A DNA stretch of 11,767 bases, from NCBI GenBank assembly GCA_050486225.1, contig JBJHCV010000019.1, positions 1-11,767 of the forward strand. Direction: 5' to 3'. The notes beneath the pieces were generated by a model. It had not been told where the DNA came from and did no database searches. It was given only the letters and a program-made list of their open reading frames with translations. Shown in pieces: positions 6,407 to 11,767 of the stretch. A program made the translations under genes and the position numbers. Within the stretch, counting starts at the first letter, position 1. Each line of letters starts with the position of its first letter. The DNA comes from JBBDIX01 sp050486225. GTDB taxonomy: Bacteria > Actinomycetota > Nitriliruptoria > Nitriliruptorales > Nitriliruptoraceae.

Positions 6407-8055
6407 GGCCGCGAACCTGCTGCTCGGTCGGCGCCGTGCCCGGGACCGGTCGGGACCGAGGTCGACGGGGTCTCGTGCCGACCGCTGCCTGAACCGGCCG
6501 GGCGCCACCATGACGTCAACACAGGCGTGGACGTCGACAGGAGCCACACGTAGACGCGACTCCTCAGGCGTTCTCCCGACGGACCGGGCACCAACCACAC
6601 TCCGACGGCGACGCACCCGACGGCGGCGAGCGTCACCGCGAGCACGGTCGCGTCGACGGCCGCGGGCACCTCCGACGGCAGTGCCACCCCGACGAAGCCC
6701 TCGAACAGCATGAGCCCGCCGATGTAGGCGAAGACTCCCACGACGGTCCCGACCGCCGCCAGTGCAGCGGTCGGTGCCGCGGAGAACGGTGCGGCGCGGA
6801 GCCACCCGTCGGCGGCCCGGGCCGCAGTCGCCCACGCGAACGCCCCGACGAGGATCGCCTTCGCCGCCGACATCTGTGGGTCGAGGACCTCGTTCGCCGC
6901 GACGAGGGCACCTGCCGGCACGAGGGTGGCCATGAACAGCCGGACCACGGGCGCCGTGCGAGGACGGGGTTCCGGACGGTGGTGGTGGCGCAGGTGTGCC
7001 GTGACCGCTCCGCCCGAGCCGAGGAACAGTGCGGCCTTGTACAGCCCGTGTCCGATCATGTGGAAGAGTGCGGCCGCGAAGGCTCCGACGGACAGCTGCA
7101 CCGCCATGAACCCCATCTGGCCGGCTGTCGACCAGGCCAGGTTTCCCTTCACGTCGGTCCGCACGAGCATCACGGCGGTCGCGTAGGTCGTCGTGACGAC
7201 GCCGGCGGTGAACGCGAGGTGGGTCGCGACGGACGACGCCCCGAACAGCGGGGCGAGCCGCACCAGCAGCACTCCCGCTCCGTTGACGACCCCGGCGTGG
7301 AGCAGCGCCGACACCGGTGTCGGTCCTGCGAGCGTCGCAGGCAGCCAGCGATGCAGGGGCACGAGCGCCGAGCGCGACACGCCGGCGACGGTCACGAGCA
7401 CCGCGACCACGGGCAACAGCCCGCCGAACGGGCCACCCGACCATGCTCCGGCGAGGGACTCTGCCGCGGCCTGTGACGACCGCAGGTCGAGGTCCCCGAC
7501 CGAAGCGATCACGAGCACGGCCACCGCGACGAGTGCGGAGTCACCCACGAGCAGGCTCCGCCTGGTGCGTCTGGCGGCTCGCGCGGCCGGTTGCCACTCG
7601 CTGCGGTGGGCGACCAACGCGGCCAGACTCGCCCCGGCGGCGATCCATGACACCACGAGCAGCCCGAGTGTGGTGGCCAGTGCCACGGTCGTCGTCGCCG
7701 AGGTGAGCAACGCCGTGAGCACGAAGAACCGCCGCGCGCGCACGTCGCCGTCGAGCGCTCGACGCGCGAAGGACTGCACGACGAGCCCGACGGTGGTGGT
7801 GAGCAGGGCGAGGACGGCGCCCACACGATCGGCGTGCAGCCCCATGAGCGGGCTGTCGCCTGCACCCGGGATCACGGCCTCGACGGCGCCGCCAGTGGCG
7901 ACGAGGATCGCGACGCCGATCGCGGCGAGGGCTGCGACGACAGCCGCGCGCACCGCCCATCGCCCGGCCGTGTCGCCGTCGGGACGCAGGAGTCCGATCA
8001 GCCCCGCAGCCACGGCAGGCATCGCCGCGGCGACGATCAACAGCGTCTCGGTCAT
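6403..8055 (-). CDS. dabB: DabB, NuoL/MrpA-like membrane subunit of the DAB pump
   Basis: This 550-residue polytopic membrane protein of the proton-conducting antiporter family (NuoL, MrpA, ND5) probably supplies the ion flux that powers DabA. It has about a dozen or more hydrophobic segments. The core signature GVSRSALVPLHRWLPATLAG (225-244) continues PTPVSALLHAGVVNGAGVLL; GQMGFM (312-317) and GHGLYKAALFLGSGG (335-349) follow. Compared with NuoL, the Glu of the TM5 WE motif is absent (W137-I138) and the Lys of the GxxxKSA motif is Arg (R228). About 30 C-terminal residues are Gly/Ser/Pro-rich and probably disordered. ATG 8055 is preceded by GAGG 5 nt upstream; the longer in-frame start at 8136 is rejected because it adds a non-family stretch through the promoter. 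It overlaps dabA by 4 bp. Confidence 0.94.
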   Translation of the reverse strand: MTETLLIVAAAMPAVAAGLIGLLRPDGDTAGRWAVRAAVVAALAAIGVAILVATGGAVEAVIPGAGDSPLMGLHADRVGAVLALLTTTVGLVVQSFARRALDGDVRARRFFVLTALLTSATTTVALATTLGLLVVSWIAAGASLAALVAHRSEWQPAARAARRTRRSLLVGDSALVAVAVLVIASVGDLDLRSSQAAAESLAGAWSGGPFGGLLPVVAVLVTVAGVSRSALVPLHRWLPATLAGPTPVSALLHAGVVNGAGVLLVRLAPLFGASSVATHLAFTAGVVTTTYATAVMLVRTDVKGNLAWSTAGQMGFMAVQLSVGAFAAALFHMIGHGLYKAALFLGSGGAVTAHLRHHHRPEPRPRTAPVVRLFMATLVPAGALVAANEVLDPQMSAAKAILVGAFAWATAARAADGWLRAAPFSAAPTAALAAVGTVVGVFAYIGGLMLFEGFVGVALPSEVPAAVDATVLAVTLAAVGCVAVGVWLVPGPSGERLRSRVYVWLLSTSTPVLTSWWRPAGSGSGRHETPSTSVPTGPGHGADRAAGSRP

Positions 8056-8190
8056 GGCGACCTCGGATCGGTGCCGGCGGAGACTACCGAAATCGATTGC
8101 CAGCGTTTGTGTTCCGCTGTCAGCCGAGCGCCGCACGGCGCGAGCAGGCAGTCGGTCTCCCGCCGCGATGCCCGAGCGAGGCGATGCACC
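8056..8190 (-). promoter_or_regulatory. dabBA promoter region with palindrome
   Basis: This is the 135-bp gap between the regulator stop and dabB. On the minus strand TAGTCT (8081-8086) is a TAnnnT -10 candidate placing the start about 18 nt before the dabB ATG, with GAGG between. A perfect 8-bp palindrome AATCGATT (8091-8098), conspicuously A/T-rich here, lies in the -10/-35 spacer and is a plausible operator. The -35 is poor (CAAACG, 8104-8109), consistent with an activated or regulated promoter. Closer to the regulator stop, GCGCC (8128-8132) pairs with GGCGC (8137-8141) around a 4-nt loop, which could be a weak terminator lacking a U-tract. Confidence 0.4.
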
Positions 8191-8487
8191 TCAGTGGGCG
8201 GTCGACGTGGAACTGTGCTCGATCGCCTGCAGGAGTTCACCGACCTCGTGGTGTGCCTCCAGCGGGTGACGCAGCGGTCGGTCGGGGTTCATGACGTACC
8301 GGTTGCGGCGCCCGGCCCGCTCCCGCCGGATGTAGCCGCCTTCCTCGAGGTCGGACACGATGCCCACGGCCGTGCGCTCCGTGATGCCGACGAGGTCGGC
8401 GATGTCACGCAGGCGCAGGTCTGGATCGCGTGCAATCGCCAGGAGCACGTGCGCGTGGTTGGTCAGGAAGGTCCAACCGTCGGACAT
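8191..8487 (-). CDS. Small winged helix-turn-helix transcriptional regulator (MarR/ArsR-like fold)
   Basis: This 98-residue DNA-binding protein has one winged-helix domain and no effector domain. The helices are WTFLTNHAHVLLAIARDP (5-22) and LRLRDIADLVGITERTAVGIVSDLEEGG (24-51), the latter holding the helix-turn-helix. The wing is YIRRERAGRRNRYVMNP (52-68). A short C-terminal helix (78-90) could dimerise. It resembles a class of short actinobacterial regulators that open WTFLTNHAHVL and are often encoded singly near transport or metabolic genes. ATG 8487 has GAGGG about 8 nt upstream. It lies directly upstream of dabB on the same strand, so regulation of dabBA is the simplest hypothesis. The ligand and the sign of regulation are unknown. 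Confidence 0.88.
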   Translation of the reverse strand: MSDGWTFLTNHAHVLLAIARDPDLRLRDIADLVGITERTAVGIVSDLEEGGYIRRERAGRRNRYVMNPDRPLRHPLEAHHEVGELLQAIEHSSTSTAH

Positions 8488-8723
8488 CCGGCATCCCTCT
8501 GTCGCAGTCTCCTCGAGCGTAGACGGAGTACGGCGTGGCTCGTTCGTGCGAACCCGAGCGATCCCACGGGTCTCAGACCGACGACCTCACCATTGCCGAT
8601 GCCCCGGCGCGGCGGCCGAGAGGCGTAGTCGTCGAGTGGAACCGACGCACGATGGCTCCTCGCAACGGCGTTCACATCGGGCGACGCGAGCACTCAGCCG
8701 TCGGACGCGTCACGCCAGGCACG
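8488..8723. other. Intergenic region, no gene recognised
   Basis: These 236 bp separate the coiled-coil protein gene from the winged-helix gene. Apart from the promoter/dyad at 8516-8559 and a perfect 8-bp palindrome GACGCGTC (8704-8711), I see nothing supported. A 76-codon minus-strand frame ending at 8463 crosses it, but it overlaps the regulator start, has no Shine-Dalgarno and has arginine-rich, non-protein-like content. Confidence 0.5.
8516..8559 (-). promoter_or_regulatory. Candidate promoter and operator dyad of the winged-helix gene
   Basis: On the minus strand TACGCT (8516-8521) is a TAnnnT -10 candidate, 28 nt before the ATG. Its -35 window overlaps a dyad: bases 8538-8546 (GCTCGTTCG) pair with 8549-8552 plus 8555-8559 (CGAA, then CGAGC), with CC bulged. 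Inside it, 8542-8553 is GTTCG-TG-CGAAC, a symmetric 12-bp site suited to a dimeric winged-helix protein. This suggests autoregulation by inference only; the palindrome near dabB (8091-8098) is a different sequence. Confidence 0.35.
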
Positions 8724-9131
8724 TCAGAAGTCATCCCCGTCGTCGAATCGTTCATCGGCCCAGGGCTCGACACCGAAGTCACCCAGGGCATCGAACTCGG
8801 CACGATCCAGTCCGGCGTGGCGGTCGTCGCCGGTGGCGGCTGCCTGGAGCCAGCGTTCACGTTCGGCCTCAAGCGCAGCGATCTCATCCTCGAGACGTGC
8901 AATGCGGTTCCGGTGGTGATCGCGCGAGAGGAAGTGACCAACCACCAACCCGTCAGCGAGCGCATCGTCCTCACGCGATTCCTGGGCCTCGGTCCCCTCG
9001 TCCGACAGGATCCGCGTGACAGGATGGCTCACCGCGTCGCGGCCGTCCCCAGCAGCGATCGTTCGCGCAATCCAGCGCAGGGTCAGCAGCAGGAGACCGC
9101 CCCAGATGAGCACGCCCAGCACGGTGTCCAT
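8724..9131 (-). CDS. Hypothetical membrane-anchored coiled-coil protein
   Basis: I do not recognise this 135-residue protein. It begins with one hydrophobic segment (about 3-20, VLGVLIWGGLLLLTLRW) followed by positive residues, consistent with a single membrane anchor and a cytoplasmic body. Residues 66-98 form a likely coiled coil (HHRNRIARLEDEIAALEAER), and the tail is strongly acidic (E104-F135 region, ending DERFDDGDDF). The tail also has LDRAEFDALGDFG (108-120). The layout resembles small actinobacterial envelope or division-associated proteins, but no function should be assumed. ATG 9131 lacks a Shine-Dalgarno; TAGCGT lies 6 nt upstream, suggesting a leaderless mRNA. It follows the helicase gene with a 48-bp gap on the same strand. 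Confidence 0.75.
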   Translation of the reverse strand: MDTVLGVLIWGGLLLLTLRWIARTIAAGDGRDAVSHPVTRILSDEGTEAQESREDDALADGLVVGHFLSRDHHRNRIARLEDEIAALEAERERWLQAAATGDDRHAGLDRAEFDALGDFGVEPWADERFDDGDDF

Positions 9132-9179
9132 GGCTCAACGCTAGTCGTGGTCTGGGACACGAACCCCAGAGGGGATCGA
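9132..9179 (-). promoter_or_regulatory. Spacer with leaderless-type -10 box and short hairpin
   Basis: On the minus strand TAGCGT (9138-9143) sits 6 nt before the ATG at 9131, matching the leaderless TAnnnT arrangement; no -35 is evident. A 6-bp stem (9151-9156 with 9165-9170, 8-nt loop) lies just after the helicase stop and could slow transcription, but no U-tract follows. GATCGATC (9174-9181) is palindromic. Confidence 0.35.
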
Positions 9180-11150
9180 TCAACTGCAGCGACACGACCC
9201 GCTGATCGGGTCAACCCGGACCCCACACGCCGAGCAGTACGCCGACGCGCGGAGGCGTTCCGGATCCGACCCCTCGCGGCTGAGCGACGGGACCGTGCGT
9301 TCACCGCACGTGTCGAGGTGATCGACAGGCACGTCCTGCGCGCCACAGTTGCCACACCACGCAGCACGTGGCGCTGGCCCCGGTGTCTCCACACGCCTTG
9401 CCGGAGTGCTCCGCAGGACCGGCGTCGGACGCGAAGCCACCCCTCGGGAGACCTCACGTGGCCCGCCCCCGGAGCCAACGCGTGCACCGGCAGGCCTCTG
9501 CGTGCCTGACCGGGATCGTGTTGCGCCGGCCGCGGACCAGGTCGAAGTCTGACGGATCCCCGTCTCGCCATGGTCCTCGATGGCGACTCCGCCCGACCCA
9601 CCGGCGAGGAAGGCCCCCAGGCCACCGATCGAGGCGGGGTCGAAGGCCCGCACCTCATCGGCGACCTCGAGCATCTCATCGATGAATCCGAGGTGGGCCC
9701 CGGATGACGGGTCCTCAGAGGTGCCGCGCGCCACGAGGAGGACGAAGTGGGCACGGCCGCCGTCAGCCTTGACGCGCACCACACGACCAAGTCGCTGAAT
9801 CATCTGCCGGCGGGTTCTGGATGCCGCGAGCACTATCGCGAGGTTCGCCTCCGGGACGTCGACACCTTCATCGAGCACCAGTGGCGCCGCGAGCGCCAGG
9901 ATCTCTCGTCGTGCGAAGCGACCGAGAACTTCACGGCGGTCGCGCGGAACCATCGTGCTGTCCAGCGCTGCAGCCGGGAGTCCAAGTTCGATGAGCGTGC
10001 TCGCGACCCGACGAGCGCCCCCGACCGTGGAGGCGAACACCAGGGTGCCGGCTGATGATGCGACAGCGTCGCGGACGCTGGGCAGTACATCCATCTTGGC
10101 GGAGGTCTCGCCGAGGATGCGACGAGACTCCGAGAATGCCCCAAGGAATCGCCGGGCTGCCATGGTTGCGTCGCCGAGGGATCCTTCGGCGGCGAGGGCG
10201 CCGACCTCGGCCATGAACTCGCCGAAGGGCCGGGGCGTCACACCGAAGTCGCGGATCAGTTCGGCCCGCGCCGCGGCCGCATCGTCGTGTGCCGCGTCGT
10301 AACCCAACTGCTCCCGCGCGCCCAGGGCAACCCGAACCAACGCGACACGAAATCGGGCGATGATCCCGTCGTCCAGGGCCTCGCGGTACCCGAGCGAGTA
10401 CACCACGTCACCGAAGTACGGCAGGAGGTGGGTGTCGAGTCCGTTGTCGTTGCGTTCGAAGGTTGCGGTCATGCCCAGACGGCGAGCGAACTCTGGCTGC
10501 AGCACACGTGCAAAGGAGTCGGCGCCGTATCGATGCACCTCGTCGCACACCAGGAGGCCACGCTGCGACCCGGGCAGGAGCCTCCTGATTCGCGACGCGG
10601 ACTGCACGGTGCTCACCACAACATGCTCGCGGCCAAGTGAGGAACGGCTGCCGCCGCCAAGCACACCGGCCCGGATCGCCAGGTGCTCTTCGATCTCGCG
10701 ACGCCACTGGTCGAGGAGCACGGTCGTCGGCACGACCACCAGCACACGGTGGCCGGACGTCACGGCGCGCGCGATGGCGGCGAGTCCCACTCGAGTCTTG
10801 CCGGCACCCGTGACGGCTTCGACGACACCCTGATGTCCGTTGGCGCCCCACGCATCGAGGGCGCGACGCTGCCACGGGTAGAGCGCCGCCTCGAGACCGC
10901 GCGGCACCTTCCAGTGCCTTGACGTGGCACGCAGGCCCGAGGTGACGAGCGAGCGCCGAGGTCCTGTGTGCCCACTCCGCAGGCTCCACGTCGGCGGCTG
11001 TGTCTCGTGACGTTCGAAGACGTCGGGATGGCCGTAGAGAACGGGATTGACGTCCTTCCGAGACACACCCAGCGCCCTTGCCAACTGGCGAGCCGTGCGC
11101 GGGCGCTCCCCCTGCAGCGCCTCGACGACCGATTCCGGAAACAGACCCAT
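9180..11150 (-). CDS. Superfamily 2 DEAD/DEAH-type helicase with N-terminal HTH and C-terminal Cys motifs
   Basis: A 656-residue SF2 helicase or translocase. Numbered from ATG 11150, an N-terminal helix-turn-helix (about 8-45, TARQLARALGVSRKDVNPVL) precedes the RecA-like domains. The motifs are: I, EAVTGAGKTR (111-120); Ia, VVVPTTVLLDQW (138-149); II, CDEVH (202-206); III, GMTATFER (226-233); V, VLDEGVDVPEA (425-435); VI, QMIQRLGRVVR (449-459). The order and DEVH box recall XPB/RAD25-like DNA helicases. A low-complexity Gly/Ser/Arg linker (about 510-595) leads to CGNC (599-602) and CSAC (639-642), each with later cysteines (C615; C653, C655), probably zinc ribbons. The start is uncertain: GTG 11240 or ATG 11237 would add about 30 residues. 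I chose 11150 for its purine-rich upstream stretch and the promoter at 11175-11203. Repair or defence roles are possible but not shown. Confidence 0.85.
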   Translation of the reverse strand: MGLFPESVVEALQGERPRTARQLARALGVSRKDVNPVLYGHPDVFERHETQPPTWSLRSGHTGPRRSLVTSGLRATSRHWKVPRGLEAALYPWQRRALDAWGANGHQGVVEAVTGAGKTRVGLAAIARAVTSGHRVLVVVPTTVLLDQWRREIEEHLAIRAGVLGGGSRSSLGREHVVVSTVQSASRIRRLLPGSQRGLLVCDEVHRYGADSFARVLQPEFARRLGMTATFERNDNGLDTHLLPYFGDVVYSLGYREALDDGIIARFRVALVRVALGAREQLGYDAAHDDAAAARAELIRDFGVTPRPFGEFMAEVGALAAEGSLGDATMAARRFLGAFSESRRILGETSAKMDVLPSVRDAVASSAGTLVFASTVGGARRVASTLIELGLPAAALDSTMVPRDRREVLGRFARREILALAAPLVLDEGVDVPEANLAIVLAASRTRRQMIQRLGRVVRVKADGGRAHFVLLVARGTSEDPSSGAHLGFIDEMLEVADEVRAFDPASIGGLGAFLAGGSGGVAIEDHGETGIRQTSTWSAAGATRSRSGTQRPAGARVGSGGGPREVSRGVASRPTPVLRSTPARRVETPGPAPRAAWCGNCGAQDVPVDHLDTCGERTVPSLSREGSDPERLRASAYCSACGVRVDPISGSCRCS

Positions 11151-11174
11151 GTCCCGCCCCTGACGGCACAGCCG

Positions 11175-11203
11175 AGCCTCTTCGCCACGCCCGAGGGTGT
11201 CAA
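11175..11203 (-). promoter_or_regulatory. Candidate promoter of the helicase gene
   Basis: On the minus strand a perfect -35 TTGACA (11198-11203) is followed by a 17-bp spacer and GAGGCT (11175-11180). The latter keeps only the two most conserved -10 positions (A2, T6). Transcription would begin near 11168, after the longer GTG/ATG starts at 11240/11237, which supports the ATG at 11150. Confidence 0.4.
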
Positions 11204-11598
11204 GTCCTGCGGGATGCCATGCGCACACGTCGGCCATCACGAGCGCAGCGGGCCGTCAGCGTGCCAATGGGCCAGCACACGGAAAGCGCTGATGCCGATC
11301 CACGGTCCCGGTTCGGCGCGGACTCGACCTGTACTCCAACCGAGGACCACACCACTCGGATGGCGACATCGCGCAGGTCCTGACGACCGCGAGGCTCGCA
11401 CCTCTCGACGAACACTCGATGAGCCGTTGCGGGAGGAGTGAACTGCGCGTCGTCGGAGGCGAAGGGTTCCGCGCAGGTCCGGGCCTGCTTCTCGACGACC
11501 GAGCCACGGCCCTGACCCCCGAAGTGATCGGCCACACGCTCGTTCCAGAGGCTCTGCTGATCGCAACGGCCCAGCCGTGATCGGTACGGCTCGAGCAT
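11200..11598 (-). CDS. Uncertain hypothetical protein, possibly frameshifted
   Basis: I do not recognise this product. It is a 132-codon frame from ATG 11598 with no Shine-Dalgarno. In its first 56 codons I counted 45 ending in G or C, with second positions near 50% G+C, a profile expected for coding DNA and similar to the neighbouring helicase. After about codon 91 the profile weakens (about 64% GC3). The frame one base upstream then becomes more coding-like and reads RAEPGPWIGISAFRVLAHW, ending at a TGA (11237-11239) that overlaps the GTGATG start cluster of the helicase. A frameshifted or decayed gene running 11598 to 11237 is one reading. A chance frame in high-GC DNA is another. Confidence 0.3.
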   Translation of the reverse strand: MLEPYRSRLGRCDQQSLWNERVADHFGGQGRGSVVEKQARTCAEPFASDDAQFTPPATAHRVFVERCEPRGRQDLRDVAIRVVWSSVGVQVESAPNRDRGSASALSVCWPIGTLTARCARDGRRVRMASRRT

Positions 11599-11749
11599 GG
11601 AGCAGTGCCACGGCAGGTACCCGTCGGCAGGCTCTCGTGTGGGAGTAGCGTCCAGGGAAGTGGTGTACGGGGCGGGGTTGCTCGCAAGCGGGTGACCACC
11701 GCGCCATCCTCGAGAAGCACCTACCAAGCACCAACTCGAGGAGACGACG
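11599..11749 (+). promoter_or_regulatory. Upstream region of the + strand gene, with SD-containing hairpin
   Basis: TAGCGT (11646-11651) is a possible -10 without a clear -35; it would give a leader of about 90 nt. Near the start codon a perfect 8-bp inverted repeat (11707-11714 with 11735-11742) includes most of the Shine-Dalgarno GAGGAG (11738-11743). Its 20-nt loop holds two copies of AAGCACC (11715-11721 and 11726-11732). Confidence 0.4.
11707..11742 (+). repeat. Perfect inverted repeat enclosing a heptamer direct repeat
   Basis: TCCTCGAG (11707-11714) is exactly complementary to CTCGAGGA (11735-11742). The loop contains AAGCACC twice, 11 bp apart start to start. In + strand RNA the 3' arm overlaps the ribosome binding site of the gene at 11750, so the hairpin could mask it. 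As DNA it could instead be a two-part operator. Confidence 0.6.
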
Positions 11750-11767
11750 ATGGTCACCCCTGCAAGC
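11750..11767 (+). CDS. 5' end of a + strand gene, truncated by the window
   Basis: Only six codons are present (MVTPAS). The call rests on a strong Shine-Dalgarno, GAGGAG at 11738-11743, 6 nt before the ATG, and on the divergent layout relative to the helicase side. The product cannot be inferred. The same spacing and SD are seen for the DUF6448 gene at the other end of the window. Confidence 0.45.

Noticed and set aside
6407..7444. In-frame upstream extension of dabA
   Set aside because: It runs antiparallel in register to dabB on the same strand in another frame. The extension is Arg-rich, and the conserved DabA N-terminus begins right after the GTG at 6406.
8056..8136. 27-residue N-terminal extension of DabB
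   Set aside because: It lacks a Shine-Dalgarno, reads through the candidate promoter and is polar where the family begins with a membrane helix.
8463..8693. 76-codon minus-strand frame upstream of the winged-helix gene
   Set aside because: It overlaps the regulator start, has no ribosome binding site and has unconvincing composition.
11237..11734. Other open minus-strand frames across the right end
   Set aside because: Outside the last 30 codons they are Arg/Ser-rich with poor third-position G+C relative to the frame ending at 11200; only the terminal part is noted as a possible frameshift product.

Overview
The window is about 70% G+C. Long open frames occur on both strands and codon third positions are mostly G or C. 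This, together with the gene content, points to a high-GC actinobacterium (Actinomycetota). I cannot place it more finely. No rRNA, tRNA, CRISPR array or insertion sequence was seen.

Layout. Left end (1-770): one + strand gene for a DUF6448-type protein, with a strong Shine-Dalgarno and an upstream leader that contains a long imperfect hairpin. It converges on a minus-strand block (799-8487) that reads, in transcription order: a small winged-helix regulator, dabB, dabA, a PII-like signalling protein, purK, purE and a Sua5-type threonylcarbamoyl-AMP synthase. Most joins in this block are overlaps of 1 to 11 bases: dabB/dabA, dabA/PII, purK/purE and purE/sua5. The two real gaps are regulator-dabB (135 bp) and PII-purK (38 bp). 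Further upstream on the minus strand lie a small membrane-anchored coiled-coil protein of unknown function (8724-9131) and a superfamily 2 helicase with an N-terminal helix-turn-helix and C-terminal cysteine pairs (9180-11150). The right end (11151-11767) holds an uncertain hypothetical minus-strand frame that may be frameshifted. It also holds the first six codons of a + strand gene whose ribosome binding site lies in a perfect 8-bp inverted repeat.

How the genes fit together. DabA and DabB are the two halves of the DAB inorganic-carbon accumulation complex: DabB is a NuoL-like cation-translocating membrane subunit and DabA carries a beta-carbonic-anhydrase-like zinc site. The PII-like protein encoded right after dabA is a likely sensor or modulator, and the small winged-helix protein upstream is the obvious candidate regulator. 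PurK (N5-CAIR synthetase) and Sua5, encoded next on the same strand, each consume bicarbonate with ATP. The block therefore pairs a bicarbonate-accumulating pump with bicarbonate-consuming ligases. This functional link is my inference. In hand-counted codon samples the helicase has lower third-position G+C than dabA, which suggests that the right part of the window has a different history.
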